Of a stretch of DNA of 44,489 nucleotides, positions 36,837 to 44,489 are shown piece by piece. How positions within the stretch are numbered: position 1 is the stretch's first letter; each line of letters begins with the position of its first letter. The notes below the pieces were generated by a model. It was given only the letters and a program-made list of their open reading frames with translations, searched no databases and had not been told where the DNA came from. This DNA is from a virus: IMG/VR virus record IMGVR_UViG_3300029914_000051, positions 1 to 44,489 of that record; one strand, 5' to 3'. The translations under genes were made by a program, and so were the position numbers.

Positions 36837-39800
36837 TGTATATCCCTGATGGTACACCATTTCAGATGCCGCAAGAGAGCGCTGCTTTTGATTTCCAGAA
36901 AGAGTCTCCAACATGGACTGGATTGACTGGGAATAATATAGCCTCAGACTTTACGAATAAAGCTGGATCGTTCGTTGCGGAGAACGTAGATACAGCTATA
37001 GACGCCACATCTAATGCGCTTGGGTTCAATCTTCCGAAGTCTCAGAAAATATCTGCCGAACAAATTAATTCCTCGGCTCCGATTGGCAATGACGGCAAGC
37101 AGGTTCATATTACTGATGAGCCGATGTATGAGAATGTCGCCAATATGATTACTAAGGATAAACAGCGAGAATTAGTTAATGAGGATATGAATGCTCGTTA
37201 TAGTAATACGCATGGATTATTGCCGACATTGGCATCTGGCGCGGCTGCAACGTTAGCCGATCCTGCCAGTATCGCTGCAATGGCATACGGAGGCGCGATT
37301 CTCAGCAGCAGCAAGGTTTTAGCTGGCCTTGGTGCTTTGGGCGTTGATACAGCCACTACAGCAGCCAGAGTGGGCGCGAGGGTAATATCAGGCGCTGTTG
37401 GCGGCGCGGCTTCCATGGTGCCTTTGGCCGGAGCGCAATTGGGCATCAGCGCGTATCAGGGCGGTGACTACGATGTGAAGTCTGCTCTTAGTGATATGGC
37501 GTTCGGGGCTGTCGGAGGCGCATTAATTCATGGTGGGTTCGGAAGCGCGTTGCATGAGAGTGGCGTTCTGAAGCCCGACGAGTTAATGAGGGCGCAGACG
37601 CTCAAGACTGACTTTCAATCACAAGCAGCAGATATTCTTCGCCAACCAGCGCCCGTTAAAGCTGCGGCGATGAACTCGACGATTGCTGATGTTGTTAATG
37701 GTCGTCCGGCTGATCCTTCGGCAGTCATAGGTAAGGATGGGCAACCGCCCAATTTATCGCAAATTGCTGATGACAGGAAGCAACAAAATCAGAACGGCTA
37801 TTCCCCCAATATGACGCCAGAAGAAATGGCGGCGGCAAGAAAAACAATTCTTCCGAATGGCCTAAAGGTTGAGCCTCAGCCCTCGCGTTTGCCGGACGAT
37901 GAAATTAACCGTTATAAAGGAACGGTAAAACAGGAATTGTCGAACGCTGGCATCGAGAATGTTGACGATAGCGTTGTTCAGGAAATAGCAAGAATTAAGG
38001 CTGAGCAGATTAATCCAGAAGGTGTTGCTAAACCGCGTCCTTTGGCAAAAGTAGAGGCTGGTGAGAGAAACCCAGAATCTGTCTGGAAATCAGTTGATCT
38101 GACGCCAAAGCCCGTTGAAGTTGCACCTCGTCCTGTTCCTGTTGCAGAGCCAAGACTACCTTCTGAATTATCCAAATCCTCCCCTCGTTGGGCCGATGGT
38201 AAAGAGGTAGCCTTTAATAGTGACATTGATAAGGCTCTTTATATTGTGGGCGGAAAAGGTAAATCACCAGCGCATGACAAGTTTGTAAGTTTTCTGACTG
38301 ATAAAGCTGGATTAACGAAGCAACAGATTGCACAAGGCGCATTAGATGTTCGTGAGGCCATTAAGCAAAATGCAAAGGCCAAGACAGAAGTAATCAATGT
38401 TCCGAAGGTATTTAATTCTGAAAAACCTCTTGAAATTACCGTTCCGCAAAAACGTACAGTTTCTCCATTTAAAAACCCTAATGTTATTCAACTTGCCGCT
38501 GAAATGGGCGGATTAAAGCCACATGGCGATCTCAAAGCTATGGGCGCAGAAACAGAATTTGTCCCCGGTCGTGGCAGACTTATTCGTGACACCGGGCGCA
38601 GTTTGCATGAATTAGGTCTTGAGTTGGCTGGACGAGAATATACCGGATTCGATGCACATAACCCTCCGTCAGATAACCAAGTTCTTGAGTTGATTCGTAG
38701 GGGTCTAAACGAGGATCATGTTTATTCAGAGAAAAACAGATCATCAATGGAAGCTAGAGACGAAAAGGCTGTATTGAGTGAATACCATGAAGATTTAGAG
38801 CGTCATGCTGGAGAAATGGGCATTGATACTACTGGGATGAAACCAGAAGAAATTCATGCTGAGCTTGAGAAACAGCTTAGAGAGGCGGCAGAAGAGCATA
38901 ATGCTCTTGATTTGCTAGATAAAGAAGATCCATCATTACAACGAGATTACTATCCAGATATGGAGGATATTCATGCCAATGAAACCGTCCCGACTAGCGC
39001 ACATACAGCAGATGAACCAGAAATCAGCGCAGGCGATGAGCGATCCGAATTTGAAGCCGGAAACGAGGGAGGCATTCAAGGCTCTGAACAAGTCAACTCA
39101 GAGCTTGCTGGACGCGGAGCCGAAGGTGCAAGAGCCGACGCAGGACGAACAGGCACAGATGATGGGCCAACAGCAAGCGGCGCAAGCGGTGAAGTAGTTA
39201 CAAAAGGCGATTTATATAAATTACCCCGTGAATCTCTGGAACAGATGCGTGATGAAACGCATTTATCTGACCATGAGAAACTTATAAAAGCCCTTGGAAG
39301 CGATGAAGAAGCCAAAAGGTTTAATCGCCTTGTCCGGCAGTCCGAAAGCATGGATCATGCCCGTGCCGACAAAGCCAGCAAGGAACTTGGTGAGATAGAG
39401 GATAAATTAACGCCAGAACAACAGAAGCTTATTTATGGCATTGGTGAAACTGGCGCAACAAAAGAAGATTTGGACGAGTTAATAAAAGCTCACAGTGACA
39501 TCACTTTCACGCCGCATGATGATATTAAAGACATTGGATATATCGGAACCCTTGGAATAAGGAAGATGCTGCCAGAGGAAATTCTATCTGTCAAAGAAGG
39601 TAAGGCTTCTATTGCGGCTCAGGCCGCACTTATAAGGTTCAAGGGTGCGTTGGATGAATTGAGAGACAGGGGATTAACCATAGAGGAATCCTTTAAGGCA
39701 ATGGCGCAGGGGATGTCTGAAAAGTCAGGCATGAGCATAGGCGACGCAACTGATTTTGTCCGTGATTTTTCTAATGCGGTAAAAGAAAGATCAGAAGAAA

Positions 39801-40153
39801 AACCCACAACCTTCGAGCCAGCAAAGAATGTCGCAGGAGGCGGAGAGCAAGGTGTCCTAAGCGGCATGGAGAAATCCGCTAAACAAGCCATGCAAGCGCG
39901 TGGCGACAAGATTAAGCCAAATGTTGAACAAAAACCTGCCGATGAAGGATTGTTTAAGAGTGCAATCGGCGGCGGCGATGAATTGGATTTACGCATTGCC
40001 GATGCCGAGAGAACAATCAATGCTTCTGGAATGACGGTCGAAGAACGAGCTGATATTCAGCAAGCCTATAAAGAAGCTGCGGATGCAGATAAAGTTTATT
40101 CCGATAAAATGAAGGAACTTGGGCAATGCCTAGGTGAAAATGGGGTTGGGTAA
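36836..40153 (+). CDS. Large internal virion (ejection) protein, 1105 aa
   Basis: Starts on TAATG with the preceding stop. A long Ala/Gly-rich hydrophobic region at about 127-242 (ATLADPASIAAMAYGGAILS; GAVGGAASMVPLAGAQLG) suits a trans-envelope channel. It is followed by Pro-rich linkers (PLAKVEAGERNPE; PVEVAPRPVPVAEPRLP) and a domain around 545-640 (MGAETEFVPGRGRLIRDTGR ... LVLELIRRGL-like helices). Residues about 713-788 are low-complexity acidic/Gly linker, and there another gene is nested out of frame (38973-39197). The C-terminal helical part ends at TAATG with the next gene. Function inferred from position and shape. Confidence 0.82.
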   Translation: MYIPDGTPFQMPQESAAFDFQKESPTWTGLTGNNIASDFTNKAGSFVAENVDTAIDATSNALGFNLPKSQKISAEQINSSAPIGNDGKQVHITDEPMYENVANMITKDKQRELVNEDMNARYSNTHGLLPTLASGAAATLADPASIAAMAYGGAILSSSKVLAGLGALGVDTATTAARVGARVISGAVGGAASMVPLAGAQLGISAYQGGDYDVKSALSDMAFGAVGGALIHGGFGSALHESGVLKPDELMRAQTLKTDFQSQAADILRQPAPVKAAAMNSTIADVVNGRPADPSAVIGKDGQPPNLSQIADDRKQQNQNGYSPNMTPEEMAAARKTILPNGLKVEPQPSRLPDDEINRYKGTVKQELSNAGIENVDDSVVQEIARIKAEQINPEGVAKPRPLAKVEAGERNPESVWKSVDLTPKPVEVAPRPVPVAEPRLPSELSKSSPRWADGKEVAFNSDIDKALYIVGGKGKSPAHDKFVSFLTDKAGLTKQQIAQGALDVREAIKQNAKAKTEVINVPKVFNSEKPLEITVPQKRTVSPFKNPNVIQLAAEMGGLKPHGDLKAMGAETEFVPGRGRLIRDTGRSLHELGLELAGREYTGFDAHNPPSDNQVLELIRRGLNEDHVYSEKNRSSMEARDEKAVLSEYHEDLERHAGEMGIDTTGMKPEEIHAELEKQLREAAEEHNALDLLDKEDPSLQRDYYPDMEDIHANETVPTSAHTADEPEISAGDERSEFEAGNEGGIQGSEQVNSELAGRGAEGARADAGRTGTDDGPTASGASGEVVTKGDLYKLPRESLEQMRDETHLSDHEKLIKALGSDEEAKRFNRLVRQSESMDHARADKASKELGEIEDKLTPEQQKLIYGIGETGATKEDLDELIKAHSDITFTPHDDIKDIGYIGTLGIRKMLPEEILSVKEGKASIAAQAALIRFKGALDELRDRGLTIEESFKAMAQGMSEKSGMSIGDATDFVRDFSNAVKERSEEKPTTFEPAKNVAGGGEQGVLSGMEKSAKQAMQARGDKIKPNVEQKPADEGLFKSAIGGGDELDLRIADAERTINASGMTVEERADIQQAYKEAADADKVYSDKMKELGQCLGENGVG
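38973..39197 (+). CDS. Nested small protein inside the 1105-aa gene
   Basis: 74 codons in the +1 frame relative to the host gene. GGAGG lies exactly six bases before the ATG, one of the best ribosome sites in the window. The product is helix-rich and looks like a folded protein: MPMKPSRLAHIQQMNQKSAQ, AMSDPNLKPETREAFKALNK, STQSLLDAEPKVQEPTQDEQ, then a Gln/Ala-rich end. In contrast, the host frame here is a Glu/Gly/Ala linker (ISAGDERSEFEAGNEGG; GRGAEGARADAGRTGTDDG), as expected if it was shaped by the nested gene. Function unknown; perhaps an assembly partner of the host protein. Confidence 0.62.
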   Translation: MPMKPSRLAHIQQMNQKSAQAMSDPNLKPETREAFKALNKSTQSLLDAEPKVQEPTQDEQAQMMGQQQAAQAVK

Positions 40154-42591
40154 TGGCGACTTGCAGCATGGAGCGTGGTGAGTTTCAAAAGGCTATGCGT
40201 GACGCGCAGGAAGCCCGTGAGAAGAAGATGGACGCGCTGGATTCTGCTGTTAAGCGCGACAGGATTATGACAAAGATTTTTGGCAATGGGGGCATAAAGA
40301 ATGCGGCTGAAACGCTCCACGCATTGTTACGCGGATCGTTCAAGAATGTTAATGAGGCTGCGAACAGCATTCAGAGCAAATGGATTTCAAAACGCGGTCA
40401 ATACAGCACGTTATTTGGTGAGGAATTACGAAAGGCAAATTTGACTAAGGCTTTTAATTCTGGCTTGATGGACAAAGACACATATACTGCAATGTATAAA
40501 TTGCAGAACGGTGAGAAGATAGGAAATTCCCCCGTTTCTACATTGGCAAAGTTGATTGTCCAGTTCACCGATGGTGCGCGTGATGATGTAAATGCCGTTG
40601 GCGGAAGAATTAAGGACGCCCGTGATTATGCAATCGCAACAGATCACAGTTCTGAAAAGTTACGCGCTGCTGCGGGTTCTGGGAAGACATTGGATGAAGC
40701 ATTTAATGCTTGGTATGGCGATGTAAAACAATGGATGTCGCCCAAAACATTCAGGGGCGATATGCCAAAAGCAGGTGAATCTGCCGCCGATATGCAAATG
40801 CGCTTGATGCGCGATATGTATGACAGCCTCTACACGGGCGTTCATGAAAAGGTTGGTTCTACCGAGAGCGGGTTCGTTCCCAAGGATTTTGAGAATACAA
40901 AGAACGTGTCCAATCAAGTTTCCGCGCATCGTGCGATAGTCTGGAAAGACGGCGAATCTGCTTATTCCTATTCCCAGAAATACGGCAAAAGCCCCAATCT
41001 GGCTACAACCGTTGCAAATATCTTTGATCGCATGGCACGGGCTGGCGCATTGATGGAGCAATTCGGCAACAACCCAATGGCTAATCTTAACATGGTTATT
41101 CGTCGCGTTGAGGAAACGTATAAGAGCGAAGGGGATGCCGTAAGGAGTTTTAGAGATCAGGCGAACAACATTCGCAACGAGATGGCATTACTCGACGGAA
41201 CTGCCAACATCCCGTACAACATGGGATTCGTTGCAAAAGCTGGCCCCGCGCTTCGTGCGTTTGAGGGTACTACGAAATTAGGCGGTGTTATGTGGACGCA
41301 TTTCTTCTCTGGTGTGTATGCGATTCCCAATATGGCTGCTCATAACGGCATTAATAGGTTAAGCGCGTTTGGGATGATGGCTAAGAGTATATTCGAAGGC
41401 AAGCCACAGGGGGAATGGGCGCGGATTGCTGCTGAAAATGGTGCGTATGATGACGGCATGTTCCGGCATCAATCGAATGTATTTGGTGAAAGCACGGTGC
41501 CGGGAGCGGTTAGCGCATTTGCCAACAAATTCATGGATGCAACTGGAATCCATTTTCTATTTGATCGCTGGAAAGCTGGCATCAAGAGTATGATTTCAAA
41601 TAATCTCGCTGAGTCGATTAGGACTAACTTTGATGCTCTGGAACCGCACATTAAAAATCAGCTATCTCGCTACGGCATTAATGCGGATGCGTGGGGGTTG
41701 ATACAAAAAACAGAGGGCAACCTTCGTGAGTACAACGGCAATAAATACCTGACGCCAACTTCGATTATGGAGGGTTTGGGCGATCATCCTGATGCGAGAA
41801 ATATATCCGATAAAATCCTGTCCTATTATTCCGATTCTGCCCGTGAAGGGGTTGTGACATCTGGCGTTAAAGAACAAGCGTATATGTACGGCAATTTGAG
41901 AAAAGGAACATTGCCTAGCGAATTGGTAAAATCTTTGATGCAGTTCAAAGCGTGGCCTCTTGCTGCTTATAACCAGATACTTGAACGAAATGTCTTTCAA
42001 AGCCTATCCAAAAAAGAAGTCGTTTATAATATGGGGATGCTTGTCGCTCTCGGCGTTCCCGCTGGATATATGAGAATGGCTGTGAACGCCAAATTAGCAG
42101 GTCGTCCGTTGCCTGATCCGATGAACATAAAGACGGCACTAGAGGCAACTGCCAATAGTGGGTTCCTCGGTATTGCTGGTGACGAGTTGTTTGGGCAAAT
42201 TCAGCGTATGGGCAAGCAGGGTGTTATTGCCGCTGCTGGCCCCGTTGCCGGAGACTTGAACGACATAGCCTCGCTATACGGTAAAGCGATGGGCGATGTT
42301 GAGGGCGAGAAGAATAAACTGTGGCCTGATTTGGCGCACATGGCGGTTAATCACGTTCCTTTCGCCAATCTATTTTACGTCAAGGGTGCGTATGATTATC
42401 TGATTGCGTATCACTTGTTGGAGGCTGCTGATCCGGGTTACTTCGAAAGAGCAAATCAAAGATTGAGACAAGAAGGCAATAATACGATGATTGGATATAG
42501 TCCTGGTGCTGGCGTTCCGTGGGGGGTTCCTGGTGTTTATCTTGCCAAGGGTGGCGCATCTAGCGGATTGCTGGGCAACAACAAGCTTTAA
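40153..42591 (+). CDS. Large internal virion (ejection) protein, 812 aa
   Basis: Coupled by TAATG to the 1105-aa gene. Largely helical: ERGEFQKAMRDAQEAREKKM at the start, then AAETLHALLRGSFKNVNEAA, KRGQYSTLFGEELRKANLTK. Hydrophobic segments occur near 380-400 (LGGVMWTHFFSGVYAIPNMA) and 630-650 (VVYNMGMLVALGVPAGYMRM). The C-terminus (YLIAYHLLEAADPGYFERAN ... GVPWGVPGVYLAKGG) is typical of the last ejection protein in such clusters. It completes a gp14/gp15/gp16-like core set. No enzymatic motif seen. Confidence 0.8.
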   Translation: MATCSMERGEFQKAMRDAQEAREKKMDALDSAVKRDRIMTKIFGNGGIKNAAETLHALLRGSFKNVNEAANSIQSKWISKRGQYSTLFGEELRKANLTKAFNSGLMDKDTYTAMYKLQNGEKIGNSPVSTLAKLIVQFTDGARDDVNAVGGRIKDARDYAIATDHSSEKLRAAAGSGKTLDEAFNAWYGDVKQWMSPKTFRGDMPKAGESAADMQMRLMRDMYDSLYTGVHEKVGSTESGFVPKDFENTKNVSNQVSAHRAIVWKDGESAYSYSQKYGKSPNLATTVANIFDRMARAGALMEQFGNNPMANLNMVIRRVEETYKSEGDAVRSFRDQANNIRNEMALLDGTANIPYNMGFVAKAGPALRAFEGTTKLGGVMWTHFFSGVYAIPNMAAHNGINRLSAFGMMAKSIFEGKPQGEWARIAAENGAYDDGMFRHQSNVFGESTVPGAVSAFANKFMDATGIHFLFDRWKAGIKSMISNNLAESIRTNFDALEPHIKNQLSRYGINADAWGLIQKTEGNLREYNGNKYLTPTSIMEGLGDHPDARNISDKILSYYSDSAREGVVTSGVKEQAYMYGNLRKGTLPSELVKSLMQFKAWPLAAYNQILERNVFQSLSKKEVVYNMGMLVALGVPAGYMRMAVNAKLAGRPLPDPMNIKTALEATANSGFLGIAGDELFGQIQRMGKQGVIAAAGPVAGDLNDIASLYGKAMGDVEGEKNKLWPDLAHMAVNHVPFANLFYVKGAYDYLIAYHLLEAADPGYFERANQRLRQEGNNTMIGYSPGAGVPWGVPGVYLAKGGASSGLLGNNKL

Positions 42592-42796
42592 ACACCCAAA
42601 CACACCCAGCGACAGTATAATACTGTGGAATAACACATAGTTAAATGATACTATGCCGTCAAAATTGTTTTATGCCGGTGACCCTTGACAATTGCTACAG
42701 AACAATCGTCCGTTATAATATATGGATAGCTTTTTAAACAAATATCACCTATAATACTGCTCAGACTATCTGCGTGATGCAGACAGGGAGACTATA
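42592..42796 (+). promoter_or_regulatory. Promoter region for the tail fibre gene
   Basis: 205 bases without a gene. Three TATAAT boxes occur (42616-42621, 42714-42719, 42750-42755). The best promoter is TTGCTA (42692-42697), 16 bases, TATAAT (42714-42719). A perfect TTGACA (42685-42690) is 23 bases from that box, too far for normal use. ACAGTATAATACTGT (42612-42626) is a perfect 7-1-7 palindrome, and its TATAATACTG part repeats at 42750-42759. The fibre gene may thus be expressed separately from the ejection proteins. Confidence 0.5.
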
Positions 42797-44419
42797 TTGA
42801 CAATCAGCACAACCGCTTCATCCACCGCCGTTGTTTTGATAGCGGCTCAAACTGTCGTTCCATTTTCATTTATCGCCGATGCTGCATCTGACATTACTGT
42901 TCAGACCACAAATACAAGCACTGGCGCATCCACCACTCTAACAGCATCGCAATATACAGTAACGCTTAATTCAGCCACGACTGGTCAGCTTTGGGGTGTG
43001 GGGGGATATGTAACTTTAAATAGTGCCCCTGGCGTTGGTTATACTTGTACGATTACGCGCACGCTTCCTTTACAGCAACTTATCAGCATCCAGAATCAAG
43101 GCGATTTTGCGCCACAAGTTACAGAACAAGCCCTTGATACTCTTTGCATGGAAATCCAGCAAGTATCCGCTCGCGGTGGCTCCTACCGTGGCGTGTGGGC
43201 TACCAACGTCATTTACAATTTTGGCGACATCGTTCAGGACGGCGTGAACGGCGCATATACGAACAACCTGTATGTCTGCGCTATTGCAAATACGTCTGGA
43301 ACATGGGCAACGGATTTAGCGTCCGGGGATTGGTCGCTTGCTCTTAATATTCAAACTATCAACGCTTCTGGAACATATTTGCCATTGGCGGGTGGAACGA
43401 TTAGCGGGAATTTGGCGGTAACGGGAACAACGACTACAGCCGCCATTAACGCATCTGGGACTATTACTGGCAACGTGACGGGCAACGTGACGGGCAACGT
43501 GACGGGCAACGTGACGGGCAACGTGACGGGCAACGTGACGGGCAACGTGACGGGTGGAACAGTCCAGACCACATCCGTCAATGGCGGTCAACTCGCCGGT
43601 CTTCGCAATCGTACGATAAATGGTGATTTTCGTATCGATCAAAGAAATTCAGGCGCGAGCCAGACGATTACCGCTGGAACTTCTGGGACATCAAACGCAT
43701 ATACTGTTGACCGATTTTATGCCGCTTGTACGGGCGCTAATGTCACGGGGCAGCGCGTTGCGGGGTCGGCTCCCAACCAGTACGTTTATAAATTTACGGG
43801 CGCGGCCTCGGTCACGGGAATTGCGTTCGGACAAAGATATGAATCGACGAATGTCTATGACCTAGCTTCAACGACAGCGACATTCTCCGTCCAATTGGCA
43901 AACAGTTTGCTGACAACAGTAACATGGACGGCTTATTATCCTGGTTCGTCTGACACATGGACATCGAGAACGTCTATTGCAACAGGAACTTTCACCGTTT
44001 CGTCAACTGCCGCAATATATTCGGCACAAATTGCCTTGGGTGCAAACATAACGGCTGGGCTTGAGATTGAACTTTCAGTGGGCTCGCAAACTTCCGGCAC
44101 ATGGACAATCGGCGAATGGCAACTCGAAAACGGGACACAGGCGACGCCATTTGAACGAAGATCGGATGGGTTAGAGCTGGTATTATGCCAAAGGTATTTT
44201 GAACTTTTGAATAATAATCTCAATGGTACTTTTGCGGCATCGGGTTCTTCACGAGTCATATGGTCCTTCAAAACTTCCAAACGTGTGACACCTACGATGT
44301 CATATTCTGGTATTAATGGAAGTCAATCTGCGCTCAGCACTGATTCGGCAGTTGTGGGCATAACGTCCACTGCTGAAGCGGTGATCGGTACAGGTTCAAC
44401 AGCAAGTGCGGAGCTATAA
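42797..44419 (+). CDS. Tail fibre protein with T7-type N-terminal domain
   Basis: 540 residues, start TTG with GGGAGA six bases upstream. Residues 1-135 match the virion-attachment domain of T7 gp17-type fibres (YTVTLNSATTGQLWGVGGYV; VTEQALDTLCMEIQQ). A carbohydrate-module-like stretch follows (YRGVWATNVIYNFGDIVQDG; NNLYVCAIANTSGTWA), then PLAGGTISGNLAVTGTT and seven GNVT tandem units (225-252). A C-terminal beta-sandwich receptor domain begins with LRNRTINGDFRIDQRNSGAS and includes WTIGEWQLENGTQATPFERR and ELVLCQRYFELL, a signature found in many phage tail proteins. It should determine host recognition. Confidence 0.87.
   Translation: MTISTTASSTAVVLIAAQTVVPFSFIADAASDITVQTTNTSTGASTTLTASQYTVTLNSATTGQLWGVGGYVTLNSAPGVGYTCTITRTLPLQQLISIQNQGDFAPQVTEQALDTLCMEIQQVSARGGSYRGVWATNVIYNFGDIVQDGVNGAYTNNLYVCAIANTSGTWATDLASGDWSLALNIQTINASGTYLPLAGGTISGNLAVTGTTTTAAINASGTITGNVTGNVTGNVTGNVTGNVTGNVTGNVTGGTVQTTSVNGGQLAGLRNRTINGDFRIDQRNSGASQTITAGTSGTSNAYTVDRFYAACTGANVTGQRVAGSAPNQYVYKFTGAASVTGIAFGQRYESTNVYDLASTTATFSVQLANSLLTTVTWTAYYPGSSDTWTSRTSIATGTFTVSSTAAIYSAQIALGANITAGLEIELSVGSQTSGTWTIGEWQLENGTQATPFERRSDGLELVLCQRYFELLNNNLNGTFAASGSSRVIWSFKTSKRVTPTMSYSGINGSQSALSTDSAVVGITSTAEAVIGTGSTASAEL
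43469..43552 (+). repeat. Seven perfect 12-bp tandem repeats in the fibre gene
   Basis: GGCAACGTGACG repeated seven times without a mismatch, encoding (GNVT)7 in frame. Such repeats change copy number by slippage in 4-residue steps without breaking the frame, so fibre shaft length may vary between relatives. Confidence 0.97.
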
Positions 44420-44421
44420 GC

Positions 44422-44489
44422 ATGGCATATACTCTCACCGCCACAACAACTATCATTCGTGACGCTGACCAAGCGTATATTCCTGCCGA
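44422..44489 (+). CDS. Start of a tail-fibre-assembly-like gene, cut by window end
   Basis: Only 22 residues visible (MAYTLTATTTIIRDADQAYI then PA). The I-I-R-D-A-D-x-A-x-I-P opening resembles short proteins found just after phage fibre genes, some with chaperone roles. Partial at the 3' end. Confidence 0.5.
   Translation, partial: MAYTLTATTTIIRDADQAYIPA

Noticed and set aside
43469-43552. Possible CRISPR-like array
   Set aside because: Contiguous 12-bp units without spacers, read as codons in the fibre gene.
42797-44489. Diversity-generating retroelement, considered because BPP-1-like head genes are present
   Set aside because: No reverse transcriptase and no template/variable repeat pair visible in the window; it could lie beyond the right edge.
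1-44489. Integrase, attachment site or tRNA genes
   Set aside because: No tyrosine or serine recombinase motif and no tRNA-like cloverleaf noticed; I cannot run a dedicated search.

Overview
The window is most of the genome of a tailed double-stranded DNA bacteriophage with a short tail (podovirus type). The evidence is a T7-like connector and tail set: a gp8-type portal, tail tubular proteins A and B, giant internal (ejection) proteins including one with a lytic transglycosylase domain, and a T7-type fibre N-domain. Small proteins resembling Bbp16 and Bbp19 of Bordetella phage BPP-1 sit in the head module. The host is probably a Gram-negative bacterium, inferred from the transglycosylase-bearing ejection protein; I cannot name it. 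Base composition is moderate and slightly AT-rich. I see no integrase, RNA polymerase, DNA polymerase, holin, endolysin or tRNA here. The lysis genes may lie beyond the right edge.

Layout. About 1-12,950 is transcribed leftward (minus strand) and holds early, DNA-metabolism and regulatory genes. From the control region inwards these are: two tandem 73-aa paralogues; an ArdC-like antirestriction protein with its own promoter; a very compact chain of small genes joined by 4-8 bp start/stop overlaps, several under 60 codons; a Cro-like HTH protein; a D5/SF3-type helicase; a conserved protein of unknown function; a VRR-NUC nuclease; a YqaJ-type exonuclease with a RecT annealase and a zinc-finger protein between them; an Arc-like ribbon-helix-helix (RHH) regulator; an HNH endonuclease; and small membrane proteins. 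One island at 4,591-5,015 points rightward: a second RHH regulator whose promoter is interleaved with the leftward promoter of the exonuclease/RecT operon, which looks like a regulatory switch.

The 12,954-13,410 gap is the divergent control region. It carries repeated TTTAGGCA operator-like sites, an inverted repeat around a leftward promoter and a pure AT tract. From 13,411 to the right edge everything is rightward: small and large terminase; a secreted Tyr/Asn/Ser-rich protein; a third RHH protein; two glycosyltransferases; a gp13-like acetyltransferase-fold protein; portal; a cluster of small head proteins with a stand-alone LuxR-type HTH; scaffold; major capsid; cement protein followed by an intrinsic terminator; His-rich and jelly-roll-like proteins; a third glycosyltransferase; a capsid-staple-like protein; tail tubes A and B; a second acetyltransferase; a cupin-like protein; four internal virion proteins; and the tail fibre. 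A tail-fibre-assembly-like gene is cut by the window end.

How it fits together. The left arm should disarm host restriction (ArdC-like), regulate (RHH and HTH proteins), and replicate or recombine DNA (helicase, exonuclease plus RecT, nucleases) using a host polymerase. The right arm builds and packages the virion. The most unusual signals are: a well-formed gene nested out of frame in a low-complexity linker of a 1105-aa internal protein; a candidate +1 frameshift at the end of the gp14-like gene; the interleaved promoters with an RHH gene; perfect in-frame repeats in the fibre and in the transglycosylase protein; and three glycosyltransferase genes embedded in the morphogenesis cassette.
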